Source of the DNA: an uncultured Anaerosolibacter sp.
Lineage (GTDB): Bacteria; Bacillota_A; Clostridia; Peptostreptococcales; Thermotaleaceae
DNA length: 35,103 bases
NCBI GenBank assembly: GCA_937948705.1
Contig: CALECF010000063.1
Span: 1 to 35,103, forward strand
Direction: 5' to 3'
Part shown: positions 16,097 through 23,535 of the stretch, in pieces
Numbering within the stretch: the stretch's first letter is position 1
Layout: each line of letters starts with the position of its first letter
Made by a program: the position numbers and the translations under genes
Notes under the pieces: generated by a model
Databases searched by the model: none
The model's input: only the letters and a program-made list of their open reading frames with translations
What the model was told of the DNA's origin: nothing

Positions 16097-16876
16097 CTAT
16101 AAGTCAAAGCAGTGATTTAAAGGTCCCCTGCCTTTTCCTAAATCTAGATTGTCTTTCAAAGCGCCAGTAATATAACCTTTTGCATCATTTACGCTCTGCT
16201 CAATATCAAGACCATTTGCAAGATTGCAGGCAATGGCAGACGAAAGGGTGCACCCAGTGCCATGGGTATTGGGGTTATTTATTTTTTTCCCCTTAAACCA
16301 AATAGCCGTACCCCTTACGTACAGCAAATCATCTGCACTTTCAGCAAGATGACCTCCTTTTATGAGGACGCAACCTTTAAGCATTTTCGAGATAACCTCG
16401 GCGGATTTTATCATATCCTCCGTACTTTCAACCTTAAATCCACATAAACCTTCTGCTTCTGAAATGTTTGGAGTAATAATATCACCTAGGGGCAATAGCT
16501 CATTTATAAGAGTGTCCATGGCATCTTTGCTAATCAAAGGATGGCCACTGGTAGAAAACATTACAGGATCAACGACTATATTCTTTGCTTTATATTCCAT
16601 AAGCTTCTTTGAAATAACCTTGATGATTTCTACAGAAGATACCATACCTATTTTAATTGCATCGGGATAAATATCATTAAAAATGCAATCCATCTGCTGT
16701 CCTACAAATTCTGGTGAAACCTCTACAACGCCATAAACACCCGTTGTATTTTGTGCAGTTAATGCGGTTATTGCACTCATTGCATACATTTTATGGGCAG
16801 TAATCGTTTTAATATCAGCCTGTATTCCAGCACCGCCACTGCAATCCGAACCAGCAATTGTTAAAATCCTTTTCAT
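16097..16876 (-). CDS. thiD: Hydroxymethylpyrimidine/phosphomethylpyrimidine kinase
   Basis: ThiD phosphorylates hydroxymethylpyrimidine to its mono- and diphosphate for thiamin synthesis. The N-terminus MKRILTIAGSDCSGGAGIQA and the C-terminal NPNTHGTGCTLSSAIACNLA (anion hole with catalytic Cys/Asp region of ribokinase-like kinases) are characteristic, and DPVMFSTSGHPL lies between. The length, about 259 residues, is normal. A GTG at 16885 would add three residues, but the ATG at 16876 gives the standard family N-terminus. It is the last gene of a TPP-controlled operon, 20 bases after thiE. Confidence 0.95.
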   Translation of the reverse strand: MKRILTIAGSDCSGGAGIQADIKTITAHKMYAMSAITALTAQNTTGVYGVVEVSPEFVGQQMDCIFNDIYPDAIKIGMVSSVEIIKVISKKLMEYKAKNIVVDPVMFSTSGHPLISKDAMDTLINELLPLGDIITPNISEAEGLCGFKVESTEDMIKSAEVISKMLKGCVLIKGGHLAESADDLLYVRGTAIWFKGKKINNPNTHGTGCTLSSAIACNLANGLDIEQSVNDAKGYITGALKDNLDLGKGRGPLNHCFDL

Positions 16877-16896
16877 TATATCCACACCATTTCTAT

Positions 16897-17538
16897 TTAA
16901 ATTTCTACTATCTGCTCTGATAACCTGCGCAAGTTTTCAGTGGCCTTACGAATATCTGGTTTTGCAAAAATTGCTGATATCACTGCTACACCGTCAATAC
17001 CACTGCCCTTTAATTGTAAAATATTTTCTTCACCAATCCCACCAATTGCAACAACGGGAATGGTAACAGCTTCACAAATTTGCTTCAGTCTCTCATAGGT
17101 TACGGTATCGGCATCATGCTTTGTCGAGGTAGCAAATACTGCCCCCACGCCTATATAATCAGCACCACTTTCCTCCGCCAGCACCGCTTGTTCCACTGTA
17201 ACTGCAGAAACGCCCATGATTTTGTCTGCACCAATGAGGGATCTTACATCCCTTGCATCCATATCACTTTGTCCGATATGGACACCATCAGCATTGGCAG
17301 CCAGTGCCACCTCAACATTATCATTGATGACAAAGGGAACTCCATATCTCTCTGTCAGCCTTCTGATTTCCTCAGCTTCTTTAAGACATTCATCGAAGGT
17401 CATTTTCTTTTCACGGAGCTGCACAAATGTTGCTCCCCCTTGAATGGTATCTTCAATCTGTCTTATCAAGCTGTTTTCTCCAAGCCAGGATCTATCTGTC
17501 ACAACATATAAACGCATTGCTTGTTTATCTACCTTCAA
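16897..17538 (-). CDS. thiE: Thiamine-phosphate synthase
   Basis: ThiE joins hydroxymethylpyrimidine diphosphate and thiazole phosphate into thiamin phosphate. The TIM-barrel motifs are clear: RLYVVTDRSWLG, GGATFVQLREKKM, FVINDNVEVALAANADGVHIGQSDMDA (pyrimidine and Mg site), GADYIGVGAVFATSTKHDA and VVAIGGIGEENI (phosphate loop). It is 213 residues, a normal size. The frame starts with TTG at 17538. A GGAGG inside the end of thiM lies eight bases before that TTG, which supports it over the ATG at 17517. The 14-base overlap with thiM indicates coupled translation. Confidence 0.95.
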   Translation of the reverse strand: MKVDKQAMRLYVVTDRSWLGENSLIRQIEDTIQGGATFVQLREKKMTFDECLKEAEEIRRLTERYGVPFVINDNVEVALAANADGVHIGQSDMDARDVRSLIGADKIMGVSAVTVEQAVLAEESGADYIGVGAVFATSTKHDADTVTYERLKQICEAVTIPVVAIGGIGEENILQLKGSGIDGVAVISAIFAKPDIRKATENLRRLSEQIVEI

Positions 17539-18349
17539 TTTTCATACCTCCACGAAGCATCTGTTTTGTCATCTTGCTCATGAAATCTATGAGAAAGATT
17601 TTGAATGAGGATGTTCCCCCATCAACCCCTTTCATCCTGTCAAACGCTAGCTCTCCACAAAGTCCAAAAGCGCATACGGCCGCTGCAGTTGCTCCCAAGA
17701 TATCATCATCATTGGCCCCGCAAAAACTGCCTATTACAGTTGTCAGCATGCAGCCTGTTCCAGTAATTTTGGACATTATAGGATGACCATTTCTTATGAT
17801 GTAAGCTTTTTTACTATCGGCTACGATATCAATCGCTCCTGTTATGGCAATCACTGCATCAGTTTTTTTACTCAGTGCTTGAGCAAAACTCACCACTTCA
17901 TCAATATTACTGTCGTGAACCACATCATTTACGTCTGCATCAACGCCTTTGGTCGTACCGCTCCCTTCATAAACAGTCTTTATCTCAGAGATATTTCCTC
18001 TTATGACTGCAAACTTTACTTCCTGTAAAAGCTGGAACACCGTTTGGGTCCTAAGCTTTGATGCCCCTGCTCCTACGGGATCAAGAATAACTGGGTGTCC
18101 CAGTTCATTGGCCTTTTTTCCCGCTTTAATCATAGACGTAATGGTTCGTTCATTTAATGTGCCAATATTAATCACGAGAGAATTACAGATTGAGGTGATC
18201 TCTTCAACTTCATCAATGTCATCAGCCATAATCGGAGAACCCCCGCAAGCCAATATGATATTGGCACAGTCATTTACAGTTACGTAGTTTGTGATTGAAT
18301 GCACCAGTGGTGTTTTAACAAATACGGTTTCCAAAATCTTTTCAAACAT
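17525..18349 (-). CDS. thiM: Hydroxyethylthiazole kinase
   Basis: ThiM phosphorylates salvaged hydroxyethylthiazole. Motifs of the family include PLVHSITNYVTVNDCANI and GGSPIMADDIDEVEEI near the N-terminus, LDPVGAGASKLRT in the middle and KITGTGCMLTTVIGSFCG (catalytic Cys and anion hole) near residue 190. The length, 274 residues, is typical. An in-frame ATG at 18364 is part of the ribosome site ATGGAGGAG. The ATG at 18349, eight bases after GGAGG, is chosen. It is the first gene after a TPP riboswitch and is followed by thiE and thiD. With no thiC or thiG here, this cluster serves salvage of both thiamin halves. Confidence 0.95.
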   Translation of the reverse strand: MFEKILETVFVKTPLVHSITNYVTVNDCANIILACGGSPIMADDIDEVEEITSICNSLVINIGTLNERTITSMIKAGKKANELGHPVILDPVGAGASKLRTQTVFQLLQEVKFAVIRGNISEIKTVYEGSGTTKGVDADVNDVVHDSNIDEVVSFAQALSKKTDAVIAITGAIDIVADSKKAYIIRNGHPIMSKITGTGCMLTTVIGSFCGANDDDILGATAAAVCAFGLCGELAFDRMKGVDGGTSSFKIFLIDFMSKMTKQMLRGGMKIEGR

Positions 18350-18387
18350 ATTTTTCTCCTCCATTCACCAAAATAGATATTAAAATA

Positions 18388-18413
18388 TGGGATATACCAT
18401 GTGGTATATCCCA
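18388..18413 (-). terminator. Riboswitch-controlled intrinsic terminator before thiM
   Basis: TGGGATATACCA (18388-18399) and its exact complement (18402-18413) form a 12-bp stem with a two-base gap, followed on the minus strand by TATTTTAATA. It lies between the TPP aptamer and thiM, so it is the likely expression platform: thiamin diphosphate favours it and stops transcription. Confidence 0.85.
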
Positions 18414-18424
18414 TTAAGAGCGTT

Positions 18425-18517
18425 AATGTAATTCCTACGTTGGCATTATCCAAATCAGGTATAAGGGTCGAAGCTATATTCACTTCCTCTCAGCCTGTAT
18501 CACAAGCTCCCCTAGCT
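18425..18517 (-). promoter_or_regulatory. TPP (THI-box) riboswitch aptamer
   Basis: The minus strand shows the conserved parts of the TPP aptamer in order: GGGGAGCTTG, the pyrimidine-sensing CTGAGAGG loop, CGACCCTTA, then ACCTGATTTGGATAATGCC and AACGTAGGAATT. All match the THI-box consensus. It precedes thiM-thiE-thiD and a hairpin terminator, so thiamin diphosphate should repress the operon. Confidence 0.96.
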
Positions 18518-18531
18518 ATTCAATTGCATTC

Positions 18532-18560
18532 AATATATCATATAGAATTTTCTTTGTCAA
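18532..18560 (-). promoter_or_regulatory. Promoter of the thi operon
   Basis: TTGACA (18560-18555), a 17-base spacer and TATATT (18537-18532) form a near-consensus sigma-A promoter just upstream of the riboswitch. Confidence 0.75.
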
Positions 18561-18607
18561 AACCCATGGTATGGTCTACCTTTGTTCATTTGCCAGTACA
18601 TGATAAA

Positions 18608-19246
18608 TTATTTTTTATCGATATCTAGTACTGTAACTTTCTTAATGACTACATCTTCCTTAGGAAGAGATACTTCTCCAGTATGAGGATTTTGTCCTAC
18701 AGGCGTATTGGCTACTTCCTCTAGGGTATCTTCCCCCTCTATCAGCTTGCCGAATGCTGCATATTTGCCATCAAGAGAGCTTACTTCTCCATCCATTATA
18801 AAAAACTGACTACTCGCAGAGTTGAGATCACTACTCCGTGCCATAGATATTATACCTTTCGTATGCTTTAGTGTATTCTGTGAAAACCCATTTTCCGCAA
18901 ATTCACCCTTGATGTGCTTTCCAGATCCACCGGTACCATTTCCATTGGGGTCACCACCTTGGATCATAAACCCTTCAATGATTCTGTGAAATTTTAACCC
19001 GTCATAGAATCCAGACTTAGAAAGATTAACAAAATTTTCCACGGTCTCAGGAGCAAACTCAGGGTATAGTTCCAACACCATTTTGCTTCCATCTTCCATC
19101 TCTATCTGAACCCTAGGATGTTCACCATTACTACTAATCGGAGGACTATCACTGTTTTGTTTACTGCTGCATCCTGTAAGCAATAAATTCATTGCAAATA
19201 TAGCCATCACGAGTAAGGCAAATCTTTTCATGTAAATTTTCATCAT
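18608..19246 (-). CDS. Lipoprotein peptidyl-prolyl cis-trans isomerase (cyclophilin)
   Basis: The 212-residue protein has a lipoprotein signal (MMKIYMKRFALLVMAIFAM) with lipobox LLLTGC, so it should be anchored outside the membrane. After a Ser/Asn linker, the cyclophilin domain shows FVNLSKSGFYDGLKFHRIIE, FMIQGGDPNGNGTGG, the catalytic FHR, SSQFFIMDG and YAAFGKLIEG. It is the short, cyclosporin-site-poor bacterial form. It probably assists folding of exported proteins. GGAGG is seven bases before the ATG at 19246. It stands alone, and the thi promoter lies shortly after its stop; I see no strong terminator between. Confidence 0.92.
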   Translation of the reverse strand: MMKIYMKRFALLVMAIFAMNLLLTGCSSKQNSDSPPISSNGEHPRVQIEMEDGSKMVLELYPEFAPETVENFVNLSKSGFYDGLKFHRIIEGFMIQGGDPNGNGTGGSGKHIKGEFAENGFSQNTLKHTKGIISMARSSDLNSASSQFFIMDGEVSSLDGKYAAFGKLIEGEDTLEEVANTPVGQNPHTGEVSLPKEDVVIKKVTVLDIDKK

Positions 19247-19365
19247 AGTTCTACCTCCATTACCATCTTATTACTTCTACATTAAGTATTATATCACACC
19301 CATATTTTCCTACATAGTAGAAGTTCAAGTTTGTTTATTCTGCCACCCTGTTTCAAAAGAACAAA

Positions 19366-19401
19366 AAGACATGGAGGCCACCGAAATCTCCCCCCTGTCT
19401 T
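19366..19401 (-). terminator. Terminator after the DUF454 gene
   Basis: On the minus strand AAGACA and GGGGGGAG pair with GGCCTCCA-type bases and TGTCTT, followed by TTTGTTCTTTT. The stem is imperfect inside, but the outer six pairs and the T tract are clear. It lies just after the DUF454 stop. Confidence 0.7.
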
Positions 19402-19406
19402 GCTTA

Positions 19407-19799
19407 TTACCTGTCAATTGTATTTACTGCATGCTTTTGATCCGGCGTTTTCCTCGTCCAGATATATGTCGACACGATACTAGCGATAGTTACTAGCATG
19501 ATCTTAAAAAACATTTGATTAATAACGAATAACACCGAAAATCCTATACTTAACCAAATCAAAAGTATCGCTTTTTTCTTCGCTTTTACAGGTATTCCAT
19601 TGCCTGAAGCATAATCTTTAATATATGGGCTCAAATGTTTGTTCTCAAGTACAAAATGGTATAACGCTGTACTGCTTTTCAAATAACAAGCAAGGGTAAT
19701 AAGTAGAAAAGGTGTTGTCGGCAAGATCGGCAGGACAATCCCAACAACTCCCAACCCTAAGCTAATCGTGCCAATAGCTATTAACAGTATCCTTTTCAT
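19407..19799 (-). CDS. DUF454 (YbaN-like) inner-membrane protein
   Basis: This 130-residue membrane protein has the YbaN-family signature at its start: IGTISLGLGVVGIVLPILPTTPFLLITLACY. KSSTALYHFVLENKHLSPYIKDY follows and then two further hydrophobic segments (about residues 78-115). The function of the family is not established. It lies 17 bases after the stop of the DUF438-hemerythrin gene on the same strand, so the two may be co-transcribed under the Crp/Fnr-type site. YbaN-like genes near redox or iron genes are known, but I draw no functional conclusion from that. Confidence 0.88.
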   Translation of the reverse strand: MKRILLIAIGTISLGLGVVGIVLPILPTTPFLLITLACYLKSSTALYHFVLENKHLSPYIKDYASGNGIPVKAKKKAILLIWLSIGFSVLFVINQMFFKIMLVTIASIVSTYIWTRKTPDQKHAVNTIDR

Positions 19800-19816
19800 C
19801 TTTCACCACACTTTCT

Positions 19817-21367
19817 CTATCTTCTCTCATCGATTTCTTTCACGATTCTAACGATAAGGTCATTTACCTCAAATTCCCCTCTTTTACTGATCATTTCTAT
19901 TGTCGCTACAGAAGACATCGTTTTAAAAAGTATGGGATTCTTTAATTTGCTGAATTTAGGTGATAAATTTAAAAAGAATTCTTTTACAAAGGGATATTCC
20001 TTCACTAGGTCTCCAATAATCGTATCTTTTGTGATTCCATACTCGTTTTCTAGTCTAGCATGTTCTATCTCATTATGTCTAGATCCTTCTTTTTTATCAT
20101 TCCAGGATAGAAGTCTCTGACTTCCTGTTAGATTTCTAATTCGTGTGACGTCCTGCATCATTTCCAATATACCTCTAAAGTTCCCCTCTTCGTCCCTTAC
20201 AGCATTGTAAATAATATAGATAAACTTTCCACCCATTTCCAACCAAAATTCAGCTTCATCCTGTTCGCCTGCTCTGAAGGCTCTGATGATTTCCTCAACT
20301 GTATCCACACTCTCCCTTGGATGGCAATTCTGAACCTCTCTTCCGATAACCCCTGCACTCCTCGGAAATACTCTATGCTTGGTGTCGCTGTAAAACTTCA
20401 CAATTTCATTCTCATCCACAAAAGACAGGTCTACCTGAAGATGCTTGAAGATGAGATTAATCTGTTCAAGGGTCAACTTTCCCTGGCTTACATCCAGTAC
20501 ATCCTTATTCGAAGACAGGGTAAGCAGACCGTGTTTTTGAAGGACATTTGTTAAATCTTTCATTAGTTCATTATTTGAAGAAGAAACATCATCTTTGCTT
20601 AATTCATTTTTATAAGGCAGTGGAGATTGGATTAGACAATAGCCGATTTCATCATCTCCTTTTCTCATTTGAACAAAATCTTCATCATATAAGAGTTCCA
20701 TAGCTGTTGGATAGAGAATCTCTTCTTCTTTCATCATCATATCCTGCACCATTTCAATGACTTCCCCTTGAAGCTTCAAAAATTCCTGGTCCTCACCGGC
20801 TTCTAAATAACCCTTGGCTTTTTTAATAATACCTCTGATGTTGTTCTCCAGTGTCCACATTACTTTTGATGGCTTATCAAACCCCCTGTTTTCTAAAGCT
20901 GGAAACAGCTGGTTTTGTTTTCTAGCAAAATGAATATTGATCTCACTCAATTGATCATAAAGTTCGGCCCATTGATTTTTAATATATTTTACCTTGAGCA
21001 TTCCTCTCATCCGACCCAGGACTATTCGAATAGCATCTACCTCATCTAGATAAGTTCTGATGGGATGGCCTAATGGCAGTTCTAACTTGTTGGTCACCAA
21101 GAGTCCATCAAAAATTTCTAAAATTTCACCCATTCGCTCTGCAAGTACATCATCCGAAATGCCATACCTTTGAAGATACTGCTCACAGATGGCAAATTCC
21201 TGTGGTGTCACTTGATTAAAAGATGCCTTCATTTCTTTTTTTGCCTCTGCAAGAGAAATTCCTCCATTTAGATAGTTAATTTTTATAGTCATTATCTTTT
21301 CAATTTTTTTCTCATCAAGGTCCAGATACTCTCCCATTTTAATGTTTTCAAACTCAACTTTTATCAT
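19817..21367 (-). CDS. DUF438-hemerythrin-PAS sensor-like protein
   Basis: The 516-residue soluble protein has several domains in order. An N-terminal DUF438 (about residues 15-90) contains LNGGISLAEAKKEM and TPQEFAICEQYLQRYGI. A hemerythrin-like helical bundle (about 95-240) contains GHPIRTYLDE, INIHFARKQNQLFPALE and MMKEEEILYPTAMELL. A PAS domain (about 295-420) contains VDLSFVDENEIVKFYSD and GREVQNCHP. A C-terminal DUF1858-like segment contains TIIGDLVKEYPFVKEFF. A hemerythrin iron site and a PAS domain suggest sensing of oxygen or NO, which is inference. A TTG- or GTG-type start upstream exists, but GGGAGG eight to nine bases before the ATG at 21367 fixes the start. A Crp/Fnr-type palindrome lies at its promoter. 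Confidence 0.87.
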   Translation of the reverse strand: MIKVEFENIKMGEYLDLDEKKIEKIMTIKINYLNGGISLAEAKKEMKASFNQVTPQEFAICEQYLQRYGISDDVLAERMGEILEIFDGLLVTNKLELPLGHPIRTYLDEVDAIRIVLGRMRGMLKVKYIKNQWAELYDQLSEINIHFARKQNQLFPALENRGFDKPSKVMWTLENNIRGIIKKAKGYLEAGEDQEFLKLQGEVIEMVQDMMMKEEEILYPTAMELLYDEDFVQMRKGDDEIGYCLIQSPLPYKNELSKDDVSSSNNELMKDLTNVLQKHGLLTLSSNKDVLDVSQGKLTLEQINLIFKHLQVDLSFVDENEIVKFYSDTKHRVFPRSAGVIGREVQNCHPRESVDTVEEIIRAFRAGEQDEAEFWLEMGGKFIYIIYNAVRDEEGNFRGILEMMQDVTRIRNLTGSQRLLSWNDKKEGSRHNEIEHARLENEYGITKDTIIGDLVKEYPFVKEFFLNLSPKFSKLKNPILFKTMSSVATIEMISKRGEFEVNDLIVRIVKEIDERR

Positions 21368-21450
21368 TTCTATATCCTCCCGTTTCCTCAATTTGCAAAC
21401 CATTTATTCCATCATATGATTGTCACGTCTTGTCTTTCATGTATATTCCG

Positions 21451-21456
21451 ATAATA
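21451..21456 (-). promoter_or_regulatory. Probable -10 box of the DUF438 gene
   Basis: TATTAT on the minus strand would place the transcription start near 21444. The centre of the palindrome at 21478-21493 is then exactly at -41.5, the class II activator position for Crp/Fnr proteins. No good -35 box exists, as expected for an activated promoter. Confidence 0.5.
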
Positions 21457-21477
21457 TCATGAAATAACAAGTCATTC

Positions 21478-21493
21478 TGTAACTGTTGTTACA
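21478..21493. promoter_or_regulatory. Crp/Fnr-type operator TGTAAC-TGTT-GTTACA
   Basis: This is a perfect 16-base palindrome in the DUF438 gene promoter region. The same form recurs before and after the adjacent Crp/Fnr gene. The spacing to the -10 box fits activation. Confidence 0.7.
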
Positions 21494-21584
21494 GTTTTAC
21501 AATATTATCTTTTGTTTTTTTAATGATAGGTTCGTTTTTTCAATCCATTTTCGTCCACACTCCTGTAGGATGTCCTTGAAATGA

Positions 21585-21618
21585 AAAAAGATCTGTAATC
21601 ACTGTTACAAATCTTTTT
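21585..21618 (-). terminator. Terminator of the Crp/Fnr gene with an embedded operator-like core
   Basis: Outer arms AAAAAGAT (21585-21592) and ATCTTTTT (21611-21618) enclose TGTAATCACTGTTACA. The whole forms a long stem ending in Ts on the minus strand, shortly after the regulator's stop codon. Confidence 0.7.
21594..21609. promoter_or_regulatory. Operator-like TGTAAT-CACT-GTTACA within the terminator
   Basis: This differs from the other two sites by one base in the arms and has the same length and spacing. It lies in the terminator stem between the regulator gene and its presumed target, 116 bases from the promoter-proximal site. Confidence 0.45.
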
Positions 21619-21629
21619 AGATGCATGAA

Positions 21630-22307
21630 CTAATTTTCATTGATGATAAACATTTCAGGTTTCAGTATAGTGATCTCCCTTTTGTTGAGCTTGATTAATC
21701 CGTCGACCTCCATCTTTGTAAGTTCTCGAGATACTGAAGGTCTTGCTATTCCTATTAACTCTGCAATTTCTGTTCTAGTGTTTTCTAGCTTAAAGGACAG
21801 GCTGTTTTGCCTTCGTGATTGTGCCTTTAAATAAATAAGCAACCTACTACGTACGTCCTTCTGAGATAAGATGAAAATCTTATTTCTCACATACTCCAAT
21901 CGGTTGGATAGAAAAATAATGTAATTTAGATTAAAGGTGAAATTGTCCTTCAGCATTCGCTTTACTTGATCCATTGGAATATGCAATAGAACAGTTTCTG
22001 AAAGGGTTAAAAAACTATACTTATATATGGAACTTTCTAGAAAAAGCAAAGCTTGACCAAAACTTTCTCCCTTTTCTAATATCTTTAGTGTCAAACTTTC
22101 TCCAGAAGATTGGATCTGCTGAATACTCATGCTCCCTTCCAAAATAAAGCTCATCTTTTCACATCGATCTGTTTCTTGAACAACCAACGTATGTTTTGAA
22201 TATGTCATAACTTCACAGGAACTATAATCTATCAGTGCATCGAGTTCCTTTATAGTTAAACCAGAAAAAAGATCGCTCTTCATCAATATTTCATTATAAG
22301 AAGCCAT
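21630..22307 (-). CDS. Crp/Fnr-family transcriptional regulator
   Basis: The 225-residue regulator has an N-terminal cyclic-nucleotide-binding-like beta barrel (about residues 10-120: LVVQETDRCEKMSFILEGSM, ILEKGESFGQALLF), a long dimerisation helix, and a C-terminal winged helix (about 150-215). The recognition helix region reads ELIGIARPSVSRELTKMEVDG. There is no N-terminal Cys cluster as in Fnr, so it does not carry that Fe-S sensor. The signal is unknown; haem, NO or a metabolite are possible. GGAGG precedes the ATG. Three matching palindromes around it suggest it controls itself and the DUF438-hemerythrin gene, perhaps in nitrosative or oxygen stress like other clostridial Crp/Fnr proteins. 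Confidence 0.92.
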   Translation of the reverse strand: MASYNEILMKSDLFSGLTIKELDALIDYSSCEVMTYSKHTLVVQETDRCEKMSFILEGSMSIQQIQSSGESLTLKILEKGESFGQALLFLESSIYKYSFLTLSETVLLHIPMDQVKRMLKDNFTFNLNYIIFLSNRLEYVRNKIFILSQKDVRSRLLIYLKAQSRRQNSLSFKLENTRTEIAELIGIARPSVSRELTKMEVDGLIKLNKREITILKPEMFIINEN

Positions 22308-22322
22308 AAGTCCCCTCCATTA

Positions 22323-22338
22323 TGTAACTGCCGTTACA
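22323..22338. promoter_or_regulatory. Crp/Fnr-type operator TGTAAC-TGCC-GTTACA before the regulator gene
   Basis: This is a perfect six-base-arm palindrome 16 bases before the regulator's start codon and downstream of its likely -10 box. A protein bound there would block transcription, so negative autoregulation is the simplest reading. Confidence 0.65.
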
Positions 22339-22357
22339 GATTAAACATCCTAAAAAT

Positions 22358-22363
22358 ATTATA
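22358..22363 (-). promoter_or_regulatory. -10 box of the Crp/Fnr gene
   Basis: A consensus TATAAT preceded by TGTAG lies about 50 bases before the start codon. The -35 region (CTTTTC) is poor. Confidence 0.55.
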
Positions 22364-22454
22364 CTACAACTAGAAATTCTGAAAAGCCATCAGGTTCACC
22401 TACAACAACCGGACCATCCCCCTTATGGCTATATACTAACCTTTTGCAAATAAA

Positions 22455-22480
22455 AAGAACTCACCCTAGAGTCAGTTCTT
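22455..22480 (-). terminator. Terminator after the acetate-transporter-family gene
   Basis: AAGAACT (22455-22461) and AGTTCTT (22474-22480) form the stem. On the minus strand the sequence continues TTTATTTG. It lies about 60 bases after the stop. Confidence 0.7.
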
Positions 22481-22541
22481 AATATACATAAACTATCCAA
22501 TCTATCAATTATACTGTATCTACACGATACAATCTTACTAT

Positions 22542-23141
22542 CTACTTAATAATTGGCCCTGGCGAAGGATATACCTGTCGACCAAATGCAGTATTCACAA
22601 CAATTGCTGCCGATAAATAGATTCCAAAAATTCCTGCGATTAACAACGCCCACGCTGGTATAGCAGAATAAGTTTTTGGTAATATACCTAAATCCATTAA
22701 CGTAATAAATGGCAGGGCTACATCCAAAGCCAGTACGATTAGTGTTAGTACCAGCGGAGTCTTAAAGAAAGCTGGCGTCCACATATACACCACAATGGTG
22801 AGTACTAACCATGCCCAACCATCGATATGGGCATCTAAGACAATCCCGCTATTCATTGCATTAAATTTCAGTATCATCTCAAGGCCGCCTACTAACATAA
22901 AAAATGCACTAAAGAATAAAAACGTGTTACCACCAGTGGTATTTCCACCCTTTAAATCAACCAAAGCAACTACAAATTGTACTACGAATCCTCCTAAAAG
23001 CCAACATCCTAGGAGTGGTAATGCTGCACTTGTTACTCTTCCTGATAATAATGCAAAGAAGCAGAAGCACGCTACTGCTAAGGCAACTAAGCCCGCTGGA
23101 GTTGGATTAGACCATTCTTTTGTTCCGTTTACCTGGCTCAC
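22542..23141 (-). CDS. GPR1/FUN34/YaaH-family (SatP-like) acetate/succinate transporter
   Basis: The 199-residue membrane protein has six hydrophobic segments and the family's N-terminal signature NPTPAGLVALAVACFCFFALL. Later come FFSAFFMLVGGLEMILKFNAM and WAWLVLTIVVYMWTPAFF. Members move acetate, succinate or ammonium with protons. The start is GTG at 23141, eight bases after AGAAGG. It is a single gene with its own promoter, a leader hairpin and a terminator. It does not end in the usual charged tail, but the length is normal. Confidence 0.9.
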   Translation of the reverse strand: MSQVNGTKEWSNPTPAGLVALAVACFCFFALLSGRVTSAALPLLGCWLLGGFVVQFVVALVDLKGGNTTGGNTFLFFSAFFMLVGGLEMILKFNAMNSGIVLDAHIDGWAWLVLTIVVYMWTPAFFKTPLVLTLIVLALDVALPFITLMDLGILPKTYSAIPAWALLIAGIFGIYLSAAIVVNTAFGRQVYPSPGPIIK

Positions 23142-23535
23142 TGTGACACCTTCTCTTTCATTGTATTGGTTTTAAATTTGGAGATAGGGTTAATTCTATC
23201 TCCCCACCAAGGATATTATAAGTAATTTTTATTCGTAAATCAACACTTTTCGACAGCTTATAAATAGTTCATGTATTCAGTATTGTGTGATAATATTTCA
23301 TTCAAATTACCCTTATAGATTCCTAAAGACGCTTCCATGTTATTTACCGTTATTATGCTCCAAAAAAAAATTATCTTTACTCTCCTAAATAAGATTACCT
23401 CTTATCAAAATATATATACCTGCCTTTATGAGTGGGCTCACAATCATCTAGATCATTTGAATTCGATATTTTCCTTCCCTTGATTCTATGGTATACTGGT
23501 TCCAAAATACACGATCAAACATGGAGGTTCAGACG
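23142..23535. other. Divergent intergenic region with a leader hairpin
   Basis: This AT-rich region separates the minus-strand transporter gene from the plus-strand MmcQ/YjbR gene. It contains the transporter promoter and a perfect 8-bp hairpin (GGAGATAG / CTATCTCC, 23180-23203) close to the predicted transcript start. No riboswitch consensus or coding frame was recognised. Confidence 0.5.
23215..23243 (-). promoter_or_regulatory. Promoter of the acetate-transporter-family gene
   Basis: TTGATT (23243-23238), a 17-base spacer and consensus TATAAT (23220-23215). The transcript would begin near 23208, just before the hairpin at 23180-23203. Confidence 0.65.
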
